DNA from: Aliisedimentitalea scapharcae | GTDB lineage: Bacteria > Pseudomonadota > Alphaproteobacteria > Rhodobacterales > Rhodobacteraceae | Length of the DNA: 64,000 bases | Assembly: GCF_045277565.1 (NCBI RefSeq) | Contig: NZ_CP123585.1 | Span: 1 to 64,000 of the forward strand | Direction: 5' to 3' | Shown here: piece after piece, positions 26,741 through 35,339 of the stretch | Layout of the letters: every line of letters begins with the position of its first letter | How positions within the stretch are numbered: the stretch's first letter is position 1 | Notes under the pieces: model-generated | Told to the model about the DNA's origin: nothing | Databases searched by the model: none | What the model saw: only the letters and a program-made list of their open reading frames with translations | Translations under genes and position numbers: made by a program

Positions 26741-27955
26741 TCAATGGCCTCCCCCTGTGAGCCCGATACCGGATGCCAGAGCGACCCAGACCTTGATGCG
26801 CAACAAAATCGCCTTGAGCGCCCCCAATGCTTCGATCACATGGGCCAGAACACTTCCCTCCAGCGGGCCGGTTACATGCGTTGTATAGGCTTGCACCATA
26901 CAGCCACTGCCATCGATCAAGAGCTCGGTATGCTCTGGATGTACAAGTTTGAAGTGCGCAACAATCTCGCCCCGCTGAGCCCGCTCTGAAGTTTCCATGA
27001 GATACCCGGTCGGCTTGATCTGACCTGCAGCAATGACCTCTTGCAAGCGAACCAACCTGGCAGGCAGCACTGTATTGCGCATACTGGCGTTGAAATTGCT
27101 GTCACACGCGATTTCAGCGGCCATTCCTTCGTACAGAACTGCGCTGGCCACTTGGGAAAATCCTGCTGCAACCTCCGACGTCGGATCAGCCCTGTCGTCC
27201 GGCACAATCACCATCGCGGCGCTCAGTGCGGTTTGCCCGGCACGCGCGCCAACGTTCAACGTCAATTGTTCAACCGTCCCGTCGACCACGGCATAAACCC
27301 GGGTTTTCGCCAGCTCAGCCTGCGCCTGTTCCAGCATGGATTCAGCTGTTTCAAGTTGCGCAGGCAATACTGACGTCACCCTGAGGCTCGCCGACTCAAG
27401 CTGTGTCCGGGCGGCTTCGACTTCGGACAGACGCGCCAACCGCGTGTTCTGAGCCCGTTCGAATTCATTCTCTCTGAAGGCCGCAGAATTGCGGTCCTTC
27501 AGGGCAGTTTGATCCGCCAACGACAATTCAATCTGGGCAAGCCCGGCTTCAGCGCCCTTTAGAACAGCCTGCGCCGTTCGCACTTCGACCTCGCCGGCTT
27601 CGATGGCGTTCTGCAGCTCAACCACTTGGTGTTCGGCAACATCCACTGCAGCCTGCTCACTGGTGTTTTCGACAGTGAAAAGCAGATCCCCCGTGGCAAC
27701 ATGATCGCCAGGTTTGACCAGCACCTGCGTGACCGTACCACCATTTTCGGCAACCACCGGCACAATCCTGAACGGAACCAAACCGGTGTAGGATTTGGGG
27801 TAATAATAGAAAACCGTAAAGAATAGGGCGACGGCAATGACGAACCACAAGAATACAGCCCGATGCACATTATAGAGCGTGACAGGAATCCCGCGCCAGC
27901 GCAGATACATGATCCGGATCACCAACGGGAATGAGGTGAGTATGAGTTCGATCAT
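26741..27955 (-). CDS. HlyD-family membrane fusion protein (YibH/YiaV-like)
   Basis: A periplasmic adaptor of 404 residues anchored by one N-terminal transmembrane helix (AVFLWFVIAVALFFTVFYYYP). It has a lipoyl-like half-motif (VVAENGGTVTQVLVKPGDHVATGDLLFTVEN), a long coiled-coil hairpin (about residues 100-215), a second lipoyl half (VYAVVDGTVEQLTLNVGARAG) and a beta-barrel region. No outer-membrane factor or pump lies next to it. Its ATG overlaps the stop of the upstream membrane protein gene (ATGA), the arrangement seen for YibI/YibH-type pairs in enterobacteria. Confidence 0.8.
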   Translation of the reverse strand: MIELILTSFPLVIRIMYLRWRGIPVTLYNVHRAVFLWFVIAVALFFTVFYYYPKSYTGLVPFRIVPVVAENGGTVTQVLVKPGDHVATGDLLFTVENTSEQAAVDVAEHQVVELQNAIEAGEVEVRTAQAVLKGAEAGLAQIELSLADQTALKDRNSAAFRENEFERAQNTRLARLSEVEAARTQLESASLRVTSVLPAQLETAESMLEQAQAELAKTRVYAVVDGTVEQLTLNVGARAGQTALSAAMVIVPDDRADPTSEVAAGFSQVASAVLYEGMAAEIACDSNFNASMRNTVLPARLVRLQEVIAAGQIKPTGYLMETSERAQRGEIVAHFKLVHPEHTELLIDGSGCMVQAYTTHVTGPLEGSVLAHVIEALGALKAILLRIKVWVALASGIGLTGGGH

Positions 27956-28308
27956 TCTGAGACCTCTTCGTGCTGGTGGTCGTGGGCGTGTTCATGCTCT
28001 GGTTTCAACCAGACCATCAAATCCCTTGCCAACGCTGCCGAAATCAGCGCAAGCGGCAGCAGGACGCTAAAGTGGGACAAAGGTGGCAGCACCTCGTATG
28101 CCAGCGCCACAGTCAGCAATGTCGGAATCGTCGTCTTGAGCGGCGTCATTTCCGACTTGTGCTCCGCGTGTTGATCAAACCTTGCATATAGGTGGATCAC
28201 CAGAAAAACGATCAGGAACACAAATGCCAATGCAACAAAGGCAAAAGTGTCCGTTTCTCCCGGTGCCGTCCACCAACCAGGCCCCGCTCCATGGGTTTCA
28301 GTTGCCAT
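27952..28308 (-). CDS. Small inner-membrane protein with His-rich tail (DUF3302-like)
   Basis: A 118-residue protein with about three transmembrane segments (FAFVALAFVFLIVFLVIHLYA; TTIPTLLTVALAYEVLPPL; FSVLLPLALISAALA) and a cytoplasmic or periplasmic tail EHEHAHDHQHEEVSE. Size, topology and coupling to an HlyD gene match the DUF3302 partner of YibH/YiaV proteins, but sequence assignment is inferred. A good ribosome site (AGGGA) precedes the ATG. The histidine tail could bind metal ions. Confidence 0.6.
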   Translation of the reverse strand: MATETHGAGPGWWTAPGETDTFAFVALAFVFLIVFLVIHLYARFDQHAEHKSEMTPLKTTIPTLLTVALAYEVLPPLSHFSVLLPLALISAALARDLMVWLKPEHEHAHDHQHEEVSE

Positions 28309-29198
28309 TTCTTGGTCCCTTTCCTGAAAACTTGGTCAGATCGAAAGTACTATTAGCCATAAGATGTGCCAGGCGCTGAATACATACCAACAATTTTTCT
28401 ACCTTCCCAAATGTTGATTTCGGTCGGTGCCCATCCGATCTTGCGAACACCAATCGTTCTTGTACGTCGGTTTTTCCATGAGGGTAAAATACCCTTTGCC
28501 GACATCAGCGAATAAACATCCATCAATTGTGGCCTCGGGTGAACACCCAACGCTTGGTCCTGTCAGTGCGAGCATAACAGCAGAAGCACAAGGATTGTGA
28601 CCCCGATTTTGGAGTTTTTTTGACATCTTTCAGTCGATTGCCCCACGCGACTGGGACATTTTCATGACGCCCGGCAGACGTCCACCCTGGGTCAGGCAGG
28701 GCACACACACGGTTTCGCTATCCCAAAGGATCCAATTTCACCCCGGGCCCCCAAATCAAGATGCAACAAGGCTGTTTTCGAGACGCATTCTTTGATGACC
28801 TCGCGTAAGGGAAATATGCTGGAAAATCGTTCAAATCCGCCTCTGACAGCACCGCAATGCCCACACCGGAATTCCTTTCCCTGATTGGTGCCAAACACGC
28901 GATCTGCAATATTTTGTGGGACATCTTGCGGCTGTCTGACTCGCAACGCTTGTAGAATTTGGCGCGCCCCGGTGTATTTCGATGCACAAAAAGGCGGCTT
29001 GAAATTCAATAAAATTCCATCATTTCCGATCAGTACCCGAATTTTGAGGGATTGCGTCACCGCCACCATCTGCTAGCGTTACGCGCAATATCCGGGCCAA
29101 TACCAATTCGATCAAATTTGCCCTTTCAGGGGTCCGCCCTATTATCCCTACCGGGGAAACTGCAACTAACGAAGAAATAAGTAGGAGGTCATTCATTT
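28309..29198. other. Long intergenic region with weak minus-strand frames
   Basis: About 890 bp without a recognisable gene. On the minus strand, 28399-28626 and 28353-28550 give two overlapping frames that each look protein-like in part (GCLFADVGKGYFTLMEKPTY, then IGWAPTEINIWEGRKIVGMY), as expected for a small frameshifted gene. Another minus frame at 28692-29069 (125 residues with CGHCG) has no recognised similarity. The last 100 bp should hold the sulfatase promoter; AGTAGGAGG just before 29199 is a strong ribosome site. Confidence 0.35.
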
Positions 29199-30773
29199 AT
29201 GAAACTCAGCCCATTAAAATCTCTGGCCAGTGCGCTATCCGTATTTTCGGTTGTCGCAACGATGCCAGCGCTTGCTGCCGCGCAAGACAAACCAAATATT
29301 CTGGTCATCTGGGGCGATGATATCGGCCAATCCAACATCTCGGCCTACACGATGGGTCTGATGGGATACCGGACACCCAATATCGACCGGATCGCTTCGG
29401 AAGGCATGATCTTTACCGACTACTACGGGGAACAATCCTGTACGGCGGGTCGCTCGTCATACATCATGGGGCAATCCGTGTTCCGGACCGGCCTGTCAAA
29501 GGTGGGTCTGCCGGGTGCAGAGCTGGGTATGCGGGTCGAAGATCCAACCATCGCAGGATTGCTCAAGGCCGAAGGTTACGTGACCGGCCAGTTTGGCAAA
29601 AACCATCTGGGCGACCGGGACGAAATGCTGCCCTCCAATCATGGCTTTGATGAATTCTTTGGTAATCTTTATCACCTGAACGCCGAAGAAGAGCCCGAGA
29701 ATGTCGATTATCCTGGCGATACGATTCTGGCCGATGGTCGGACCTTCCGCGAGGCATACGGCCCCCGTGGTGTTGTACGGTCCTCGGCAGATGGCAAGAT
29801 CGAAGACACCGGTCCGCTGACCAAAAAGCGCATGGAAACCGTAGATGATGAAACCGTGGCTGCGGCCATCGATTTCATGGCACGGTCCGTCGAACAGGAA
29901 AAACCGTTTTACATCTGGTGGAATGGCACACGCATGCATTTCCGCACCCACGTCAAAGACGAGCTGCGCGGCATTTCCGGTCAGGATGAGTATTCTGACG
30001 GCATGGTCGAACATGATCGTCATGTCGGCATGCTGCTGGACAAGGTCGATGAACTGGGCATTGCCGACAATACCATCGTGCATTATTCGACTGACAACGG
30101 CCCCCATTACAACACGTGGCCCGATGCGGCATCGACCCCCTTCTTTGGTGAAAAGAACACCAATTGGGAAGGTGGATGGCGTGTGCCGTCGATGGTGCGC
30201 TGGCCTGGCAAGATCGACGCCGGAAGCGTGTCCAACGAGATCATGCACCACATGGACTGGCTGCCCACCTACCTGGCAGCAGCTGGCAACCCGGACATCA
30301 AAGACCAGCTGAAAGCTGGTGGTGTTCAGGCAATCGGGCGTGAATACAAGGTGCATCTGGACGGCTACAATTTCTTGCCCTTCCTGACTGGCGAAGCCGA
30401 AGAAGGACCTCGTCACGAAATCTTCTATTTTTCGGACGATGGCGACCTGACCGCGCTGCGCTATGACGACTGGAAAATGATCTTCCTGGAGCAGAAGGCC
30501 TATTCGACCCTGCGGGCTTGGATCGAACCTTGGACCGAACTGCGTATTCCGCTGATCTTTAACCTTCGTCGCGACCCTTATGAACGGTCGTACCGCACCT
30601 CGAACACCTATTATGATTGGCTGTTGGATCGTGCCTATCTGCTGGTGCCCGCGCAGAATTATGTCGGGCAATTCCTGGCCACTTTCCAGGAGTTCCCACC
30701 CCGGCAAAAAGCAGCTTCATTCTCTCTTGATCAGGTGATGGAGAAAATGACGACGAACCACGGCAGCAACTAA
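29199..30773 (+). CDS. Arylsulfatase family enzyme, exported
   Basis: Type I sulfatase of 524 residues that hydrolyses organic sulfate esters in the periplasm. Signal peptide (SALSVFSVVATMPALAAA) precedes PNILVIWGDDIG with metal ligands D40/D41. The formylglycine motif SCTAGR has C81 as the residue to be converted. A substrate/metal region GQFGKNHLGDRD and a STDNGPHYNTWPD motif complete the site. The C-T-A-G-R form is less common than CxPSR and requires a formylglycine-generating enzyme, not seen here. It stands upstream of phosphatase copy B; natural substrate unknown. Confidence 0.88.
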   Translation: MKLSPLKSLASALSVFSVVATMPALAAAQDKPNILVIWGDDIGQSNISAYTMGLMGYRTPNIDRIASEGMIFTDYYGEQSCTAGRSSYIMGQSVFRTGLSKVGLPGAELGMRVEDPTIAGLLKAEGYVTGQFGKNHLGDRDEMLPSNHGFDEFFGNLYHLNAEEEPENVDYPGDTILADGRTFREAYGPRGVVRSSADGKIEDTGPLTKKRMETVDDETVAAAIDFMARSVEQEKPFYIWWNGTRMHFRTHVKDELRGISGQDEYSDGMVEHDRHVGMLLDKVDELGIADNTIVHYSTDNGPHYNTWPDAASTPFFGEKNTNWEGGWRVPSMVRWPGKIDAGSVSNEIMHHMDWLPTYLAAAGNPDIKDQLKAGGVQAIGREYKVHLDGYNFLPFLTGEAEEGPRHEIFYFSDDGDLTALRYDDWKMIFLEQKAYSTLRAWIEPWTELRIPLIFNLRRDPYERSYRTSNTYYDWLLDRAYLLVPAQNYVGQFLATFQEFPPRQKAASFSLDQVMEKMTTNHGSN

Positions 30774-30799
30774 TTGCCATTGGTGACGTCCTGAAATCG

Positions 30800-30831
30800 G
30801 CGGCGGCACACGGGTTATCGTGTGCCGCCGC
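30800..30831. terminator. 13-bp perfect hairpin after the sulfatase gene
   Basis: GCGGCGGCACACG pairs perfectly with CGTGTGCCGCCGC around a GGTTAT loop, 27 bp after the sulfatase stop. The position fits a terminator, but there is no T tract, so an RNA-stability or processing hairpin is equally possible. Confidence 0.6.
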
Positions 30832-31202
30832 ATATCTCCTCGAACGACTTCCAGAACAGGAAAACCCTGTCACAACGCTGGAAAAATGAGGGCGACCAAA
30901 CCCGGCGGCTATAGACGCGAACACAGTCTGTCAGTGCTCCGAACCTGATGACACGCATCCAGGACGCGGCTCATGTTTCCCGGACCCTTTTCGATCCTGG
31001 GGATTGGGCACCTCGTGATGAACAACCTCGCAAACCGTGCTATGCTGTTGGAAATCCTCACAATCGCCCCGTTGCCGAGTAATAGGTTTGGGTGTTTTCG
31101 CTTCGTGCTCGGGCTCAGAAACATGCCCTGATCTGAACCACAAACGCCCGACTAAATCTGGTGCGGTTAAGGCCCCGCTCCTCTCGCTACCAAAGAGTTG
31201 TC

Positions 31203-32906
31203 ATGTCCAGTTTTTCAAAACTTTCTTTTGCATTTGGTGCCATTGCGCTTTCGACGTCAGTCCTGACGCCGGTTCACTCCCTAGCGGGCGACTTGCCCCG
31301 CCTGGTTTTGCAGATCACCGTGGATCAGCTTCGCGGCGATCTGATCAACAGATACGGGTCTCATTTCGGTGAAGACGGGTTCAACTATCTTCTGAACAAT
31401 GGTGTCGTTTTCAAGAACGCGCATCACCGCCATGCCAATACTGAAACCATTGTCGGGCACACCACGCTGTCCACCGGGGCTGATCCTGCCATTCATGGGA
31501 TGGTTGCAAATCTTTGGTTCGACCGAAAAACTGGTGAACAGTTCTATAATGTTCAGGACCCTGATTTCCCTCTGGTTGGGGCCGCTGGGATAGATGCACA
31601 GAACGAAATCGACCCGACGCAACGGGCCGCTACAACCGACGGGCGGTCGCCCCGTAATATCATCAGTTCGACCCTATCGGATGAGATTGCCCTGCATTTT
31701 GGCCCTGAATCCAAGATTTTTGGTGTCTCGGTCAAGGATCGCGGTGCCATCGCCATGGCCGGCCACGCAGGTCAGGCCTATTGGTTTTCCAAAGCCGAAG
31801 GCCGGTTTGTCACCAGCACCTTCTATCGCCAAGACTACCCAAGCTGGATTGCCGATTGGGAAGCCCGAGGATTGGTCGCATCTTATGCTGAACAACAATG
31901 GACCCTGTTGCGTGAACCCGCCACCTATGCCTTTAGTGGTCGTGATGACCAACCCTGGGAAACCGAAATGCCCGGCTTTGGTCGAACATTCCCGCACAAT
32001 TGGGGTCCCGCCGACAACAAGTACTTCACAACGCTCCTGACGCTCAGCCCGGCCGGGGATGCAATCACAGTCGATTTTGCCAAAACACTGATGGATGCCG
32101 AAGAACTGGGTCGGGACACTATACCCGATTACCTGTCAGTGAGCCTGTCATCGACCGACTACGTGGGTCATTTCTTTGGCCCCTCGAGCCTGGAGGCCGA
32201 AGACAATTTGGCTCAACTGGATCGCCGTTTGGCGGATCTGTTTGCCCATGTTGATGCAACGGTCGGATTGGACAAAACCCTGATCGTGCTGTCCGCTGAT
32301 CATGGCGCACCAGAGCACCCGGGTTATTTGGCAACTCTTGGGATACAAGCGGATGTTTTCAATTTTGATGATGTCGACACAAAACCCGGCTTTGTCAGAT
32401 TACAGGAAGAATTTGGGGTATCGCGCGATCTGATCCAGAACTTTTCAAACCCCTATGTCTACCTCGATCAAAAGATGATCGCAGACCGGGGTCTGGATCC
32501 TATCGCGGTGGAAAAGGCCGTCGCAGAAGAATTGCAGAAACTGCCCGGAATTGCGTATTCAGTTGCCAGCTCTGATTTGCGAGACGGCACCTTTGCACAG
32601 GCAAAAATTACCGACGCCGTTTTGAACAATTTCCATTCCGAACGGTCGGGGGACATCTATGTGGTCTTTGAACCGCATTGGTTTGTCGCCGATCTTGACG
32701 GGTTGGTCGTTGCGTCGGCGCACGGGTCGCCATGGACATATGACACGCATGTACCGCTGATCTTTTCTGGCCCTGGGATCAAGGCAGGGAATGTGTCCCG
32801 CCGGGTCGAAACCGTAGACGTCGCCCCAACGGTGACAACATTTCTGGGAACCAAGATGCCGTCGGGGGCAACAGGCACCGCCCTGCCCGAAGCCATGCCA
32901 GAATAA
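31203..32906 (+). CDS. PafA-like alkaline phosphatase family protein (copy B)
   Basis: Exported hydrolase of 567 residues, paralogous to the gene at 17303. Signal peptide (LSFAFGAIALSTSVLTPVHSLA), first metal site ITVDQLRGD, nucleophile Thr region HANTETIVGHTTL, second site SSTDYVGHFFGP and SADHGAPE, and final His in SAHGSPW are all conserved. ATG 31203 starts the signal peptide; an in-frame upstream extension (31161) is arginine-rich and unlikely. It lies between a sulfatase and an octaheme cytochrome gene rather than beside a DUF1254 gene. Confidence 0.82.
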   Translation: MSSFSKLSFAFGAIALSTSVLTPVHSLAGDLPRLVLQITVDQLRGDLINRYGSHFGEDGFNYLLNNGVVFKNAHHRHANTETIVGHTTLSTGADPAIHGMVANLWFDRKTGEQFYNVQDPDFPLVGAAGIDAQNEIDPTQRAATTDGRSPRNIISSTLSDEIALHFGPESKIFGVSVKDRGAIAMAGHAGQAYWFSKAEGRFVTSTFYRQDYPSWIADWEARGLVASYAEQQWTLLREPATYAFSGRDDQPWETEMPGFGRTFPHNWGPADNKYFTTLLTLSPAGDAITVDFAKTLMDAEELGRDTIPDYLSVSLSSTDYVGHFFGPSSLEAEDNLAQLDRRLADLFAHVDATVGLDKTLIVLSADHGAPEHPGYLATLGIQADVFNFDDVDTKPGFVRLQEEFGVSRDLIQNFSNPYVYLDQKMIADRGLDPIAVEKAVAEELQKLPGIAYSVASSDLRDGTFAQAKITDAVLNNFHSERSGDIYVVFEPHWFVADLDGLVVASAHGSPWTYDTHVPLIFSGPGIKAGNVSRRVETVDVAPTVTTFLGTKMPSGATGTALPEAMPE

Positions 32907-32945
32907 CGGATCTGGGCCGGTGCGTTTTCCCGGTATCGGCCCAGA

Positions 32946-35006
32946 TCATCCACCCAGATCTGCGCGCATCAAATTCAACGGAACATCGTCCGGGTTTGCC
33001 TCCAGCGCGCTGTTCACCGTCTCCAATGCAGCCTGTCGGTTTCCCATAGCGCTGTGAATACGCACCATCATGGACCACGCCTGTGTCAGCTGTGGATCCA
33101 TGTCAACCGCTTCGCCAAAGGCGCTCAGCGCGATTTCCATTCTGCGAGTCGTCAGACCAATACCCGCCAAAACCATCTGGGCTTCGGGGAAGTCGGCCTT
33201 GGACTTTAGCGAACTCTGCCAGTCTCCCATTGCCTTGCCCAGGTTTTCATTGATGCGGGGCGGCAGATAGGCGATGCGCATTCCCAGAAACCCACGGGCT
33301 GCTGCAATACGAACCGCCTTGACCGGGTCCTCCAGCAACCCGGCCAACCGCGCGGAACGCTCGACTTCTGGCGCACCCCGTTGCAGTGCGATCGCAGATA
33401 CACGCACCAAGGGATCCGGGTCGGACAACATGGGGTCGGCGCGGGTCGCCAGGCCCGGGTCCGCAATGGGGAGCAACATATCCAATGCTGTTGCTCGAAC
33501 AATCCCCGGCAATTGATCGTACTCTGCCAACATGATCAGCGACTCCCGCTGGCTGCGCAAATCGGTTCGTGCCGCTGCAAAGGTCTGGGAAAAATGCCGT
33601 TCTTCGCGACGCGAGCTATCGGGAAACCAATCGGCAATCTTACCTGCGGCCCAGCGGGCGGATTGGTCGTCGTGGCAATCGTTACAGGCATTGGGCGCGC
33701 GGGTTTCGAGGCTCAAATCCGGCCGTGGAACCCGAAACGAATGATCCCGCCGACCGTCAACCCCCATATAATTACGTTCGATCATGTGGCAGCTTTTGCA
33801 TTCAGATCCCGCCGTATCCGCGAGATGAAACGTATGTGACGGGTGGTCGTATTCCTTGGCGGTCAGAGATGGGAAGTCCGGATTGCCTGCCGGAGAATGG
33901 CACTGGGTGCAAACCGCATTTCCTTCGGCTTTCAGCTGGGCCGTGTGCGGATCGTGGCAATTGCTGCATGTCACGCCATTTGCATACATCTTGGACTGCA
34001 AGAAAGATCCATAAACATAAACTTCGTCCAGGATCTGCCCATCTGCGTGGTACAATCCAGGTCGCAAAATACTGAGCCGATAAGCATCATGAAACGGGGT
34101 GCCGGGCAGTGGGTTGCCGCCCTCAAATGGCTCACGCCGCGAATGGCACGAGGCGCATTGCTGGATCTGGACCTCGGTATCGGTGAGCCTACTCAGCGGT
34201 TGCGTCGTCCCGGCCAGATAGCGGCGCACAGCGGACTGCCCGTCGTCCGTCAGGTTCAGATTGACCAAAAGCCCGATGCCATTCACACCGCTCCATTTGC
34301 CTTTGGCCAGGCTTGTTCCGGCCTCGGCCCATTCGACATGGGCCTGGGCTGGGCCATGACAGGCTTCGCAACCAACACCGGTTTCGACCTGTGTGCTTTG
34401 ATACAGGTCCCGTTTGGGATCATAGTTCTTTTCGAACCCAGTTGCATGGCATTCGGCGCAGCGCGCGTTCCAATTCTTATAAGGGCCGCTCCAATGCAAC
34501 CCGTCCTCGGGGACCAATTCCTGATCCGGATATAGATGGTACCAGCGTTCCTGTTCCACATCCCATACGACATCAAACGACTGCATCCGTCCGGGTTCGG
34601 TTTCGACGATATATTGTTGCAGGGGCGCGATCCCGCCAACACCCACCACCGGAAACTGACGTTTGCCCCCCGGGATATCGTCGGTCTCAATTATATATTG
34701 CCCGTCTTTGCGCCGAAATCGGGTCGTCATGCCCTGATGCGAAAAACTGCGTCCGTCAAATGCGCCGACAACTGTTTTTTCTGACGGTTCCGTCCAGGCC
34801 TGCGCATGATGGGATTTCTGCCAATCCTGCATCGCCTGATCATGGCAGTTGCCGCAGGATTGCGATCCCACATAATTGGGGCGGTCAAATTGTTCCGCAT
34901 GCGCCATTTCGATCCAAGCGAAGAAAAGACCGGCAGACAGAACCGCCCACCTTGAAATTGAGACCAAACATTCAAGGACCGAACTGGTCTTTCCATTTTG
35001 TTGCAT
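32946..35006 (-). CDS. Octaheme c-type cytochrome with HEAT/TPR C-terminus
   Basis: A 686-residue periplasmic multiheme protein. After a signal peptide (about residues 17-37, ending AHA) there are eight CxxCH heme sites, at cysteines 51, 183, 213, 284, 347, 366, 403 and 441. The C-terminal 240 residues carry HEAT-like helices (RATALDMLLPIADPGL; PVKAVRIAAARGFLGM) and TPR units (MEIALSAFGEAVDMDPQLTQAWSMM; RQAALETVNSALEANPDD). Redox partners and substrate are unknown; the family overlaps with cytochrome c554-like proteins. It converges with phosphatase copy B. No catalytic motif typical of octaheme nitrite or tetrathionate reductases was recognised. Confidence 0.85.
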   Translation of the reverse strand: MQQNGKTSSVLECLVSISRWAVLSAGLFFAWIEMAHAEQFDRPNYVGSQSCGNCHDQAMQDWQKSHHAQAWTEPSEKTVVGAFDGRSFSHQGMTTRFRRKDGQYIIETDDIPGGKRQFPVVGVGGIAPLQQYIVETEPGRMQSFDVVWDVEQERWYHLYPDQELVPEDGLHWSGPYKNWNARCAECHATGFEKNYDPKRDLYQSTQVETGVGCEACHGPAQAHVEWAEAGTSLAKGKWSGVNGIGLLVNLNLTDDGQSAVRRYLAGTTQPLSRLTDTEVQIQQCASCHSRREPFEGGNPLPGTPFHDAYRLSILRPGLYHADGQILDEVYVYGSFLQSKMYANGVTCSNCHDPHTAQLKAEGNAVCTQCHSPAGNPDFPSLTAKEYDHPSHTFHLADTAGSECKSCHMIERNYMGVDGRRDHSFRVPRPDLSLETRAPNACNDCHDDQSARWAAGKIADWFPDSSRREERHFSQTFAAARTDLRSQRESLIMLAEYDQLPGIVRATALDMLLPIADPGLATRADPMLSDPDPLVRVSAIALQRGAPEVERSARLAGLLEDPVKAVRIAAARGFLGMRIAYLPPRINENLGKAMGDWQSSLKSKADFPEAQMVLAGIGLTTRRMEIALSAFGEAVDMDPQLTQAWSMMVRIHSAMGNRQAALETVNSALEANPDDVPLNLMRADLGG

Positions 35007-35339
35007 TGTAAATCCATTTCAGGCTGATCATAGCCCAACTCATTGACAGGAAATATTTTTATCGCGATGTTACCCAGTGTGACACCTGCAGTACAGCACA
35101 AAAAACGCGCCATTCACCTGGCTTCTGTACATCCGCAAGCCTTTGACTGACAGTGAATTCAAAACCGGCAGATCGTTGATACAAATCAGAGCCAGTTCCC
35201 GGCGCTCTCCAGTATTCTGGATCAACATGCAGTCGTGGCGATAGCGGACCATTCGGCTTTGGCGGTTTACTATCGCTTTTGCTAGGCTCATCCCTGCGCT
35301 GGACGCCAGCGATCAACATAGAAACAGAGGCCATATAGG
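35007..35339. other. Divergent promoter region
   Basis: About 330 bp between the divergent cytochrome and Na/Pi transporter genes. No gene, clear operator or hairpin was recognised. Confidence 0.4.

Noticed and set aside
29496..30707. 403-codon minus-strand frame opposite the arylsulfatase
   Set aside because: The plus-strand frame has complete sulfatase motifs; the minus frame shows none.
35140..35180. Possible Pho box upstream of the Na/Pi transporter (TGACTGACAGTGAAT)
   Set aside because: Only one weak half-site resembles the consensus and spacing does not fit a full box.
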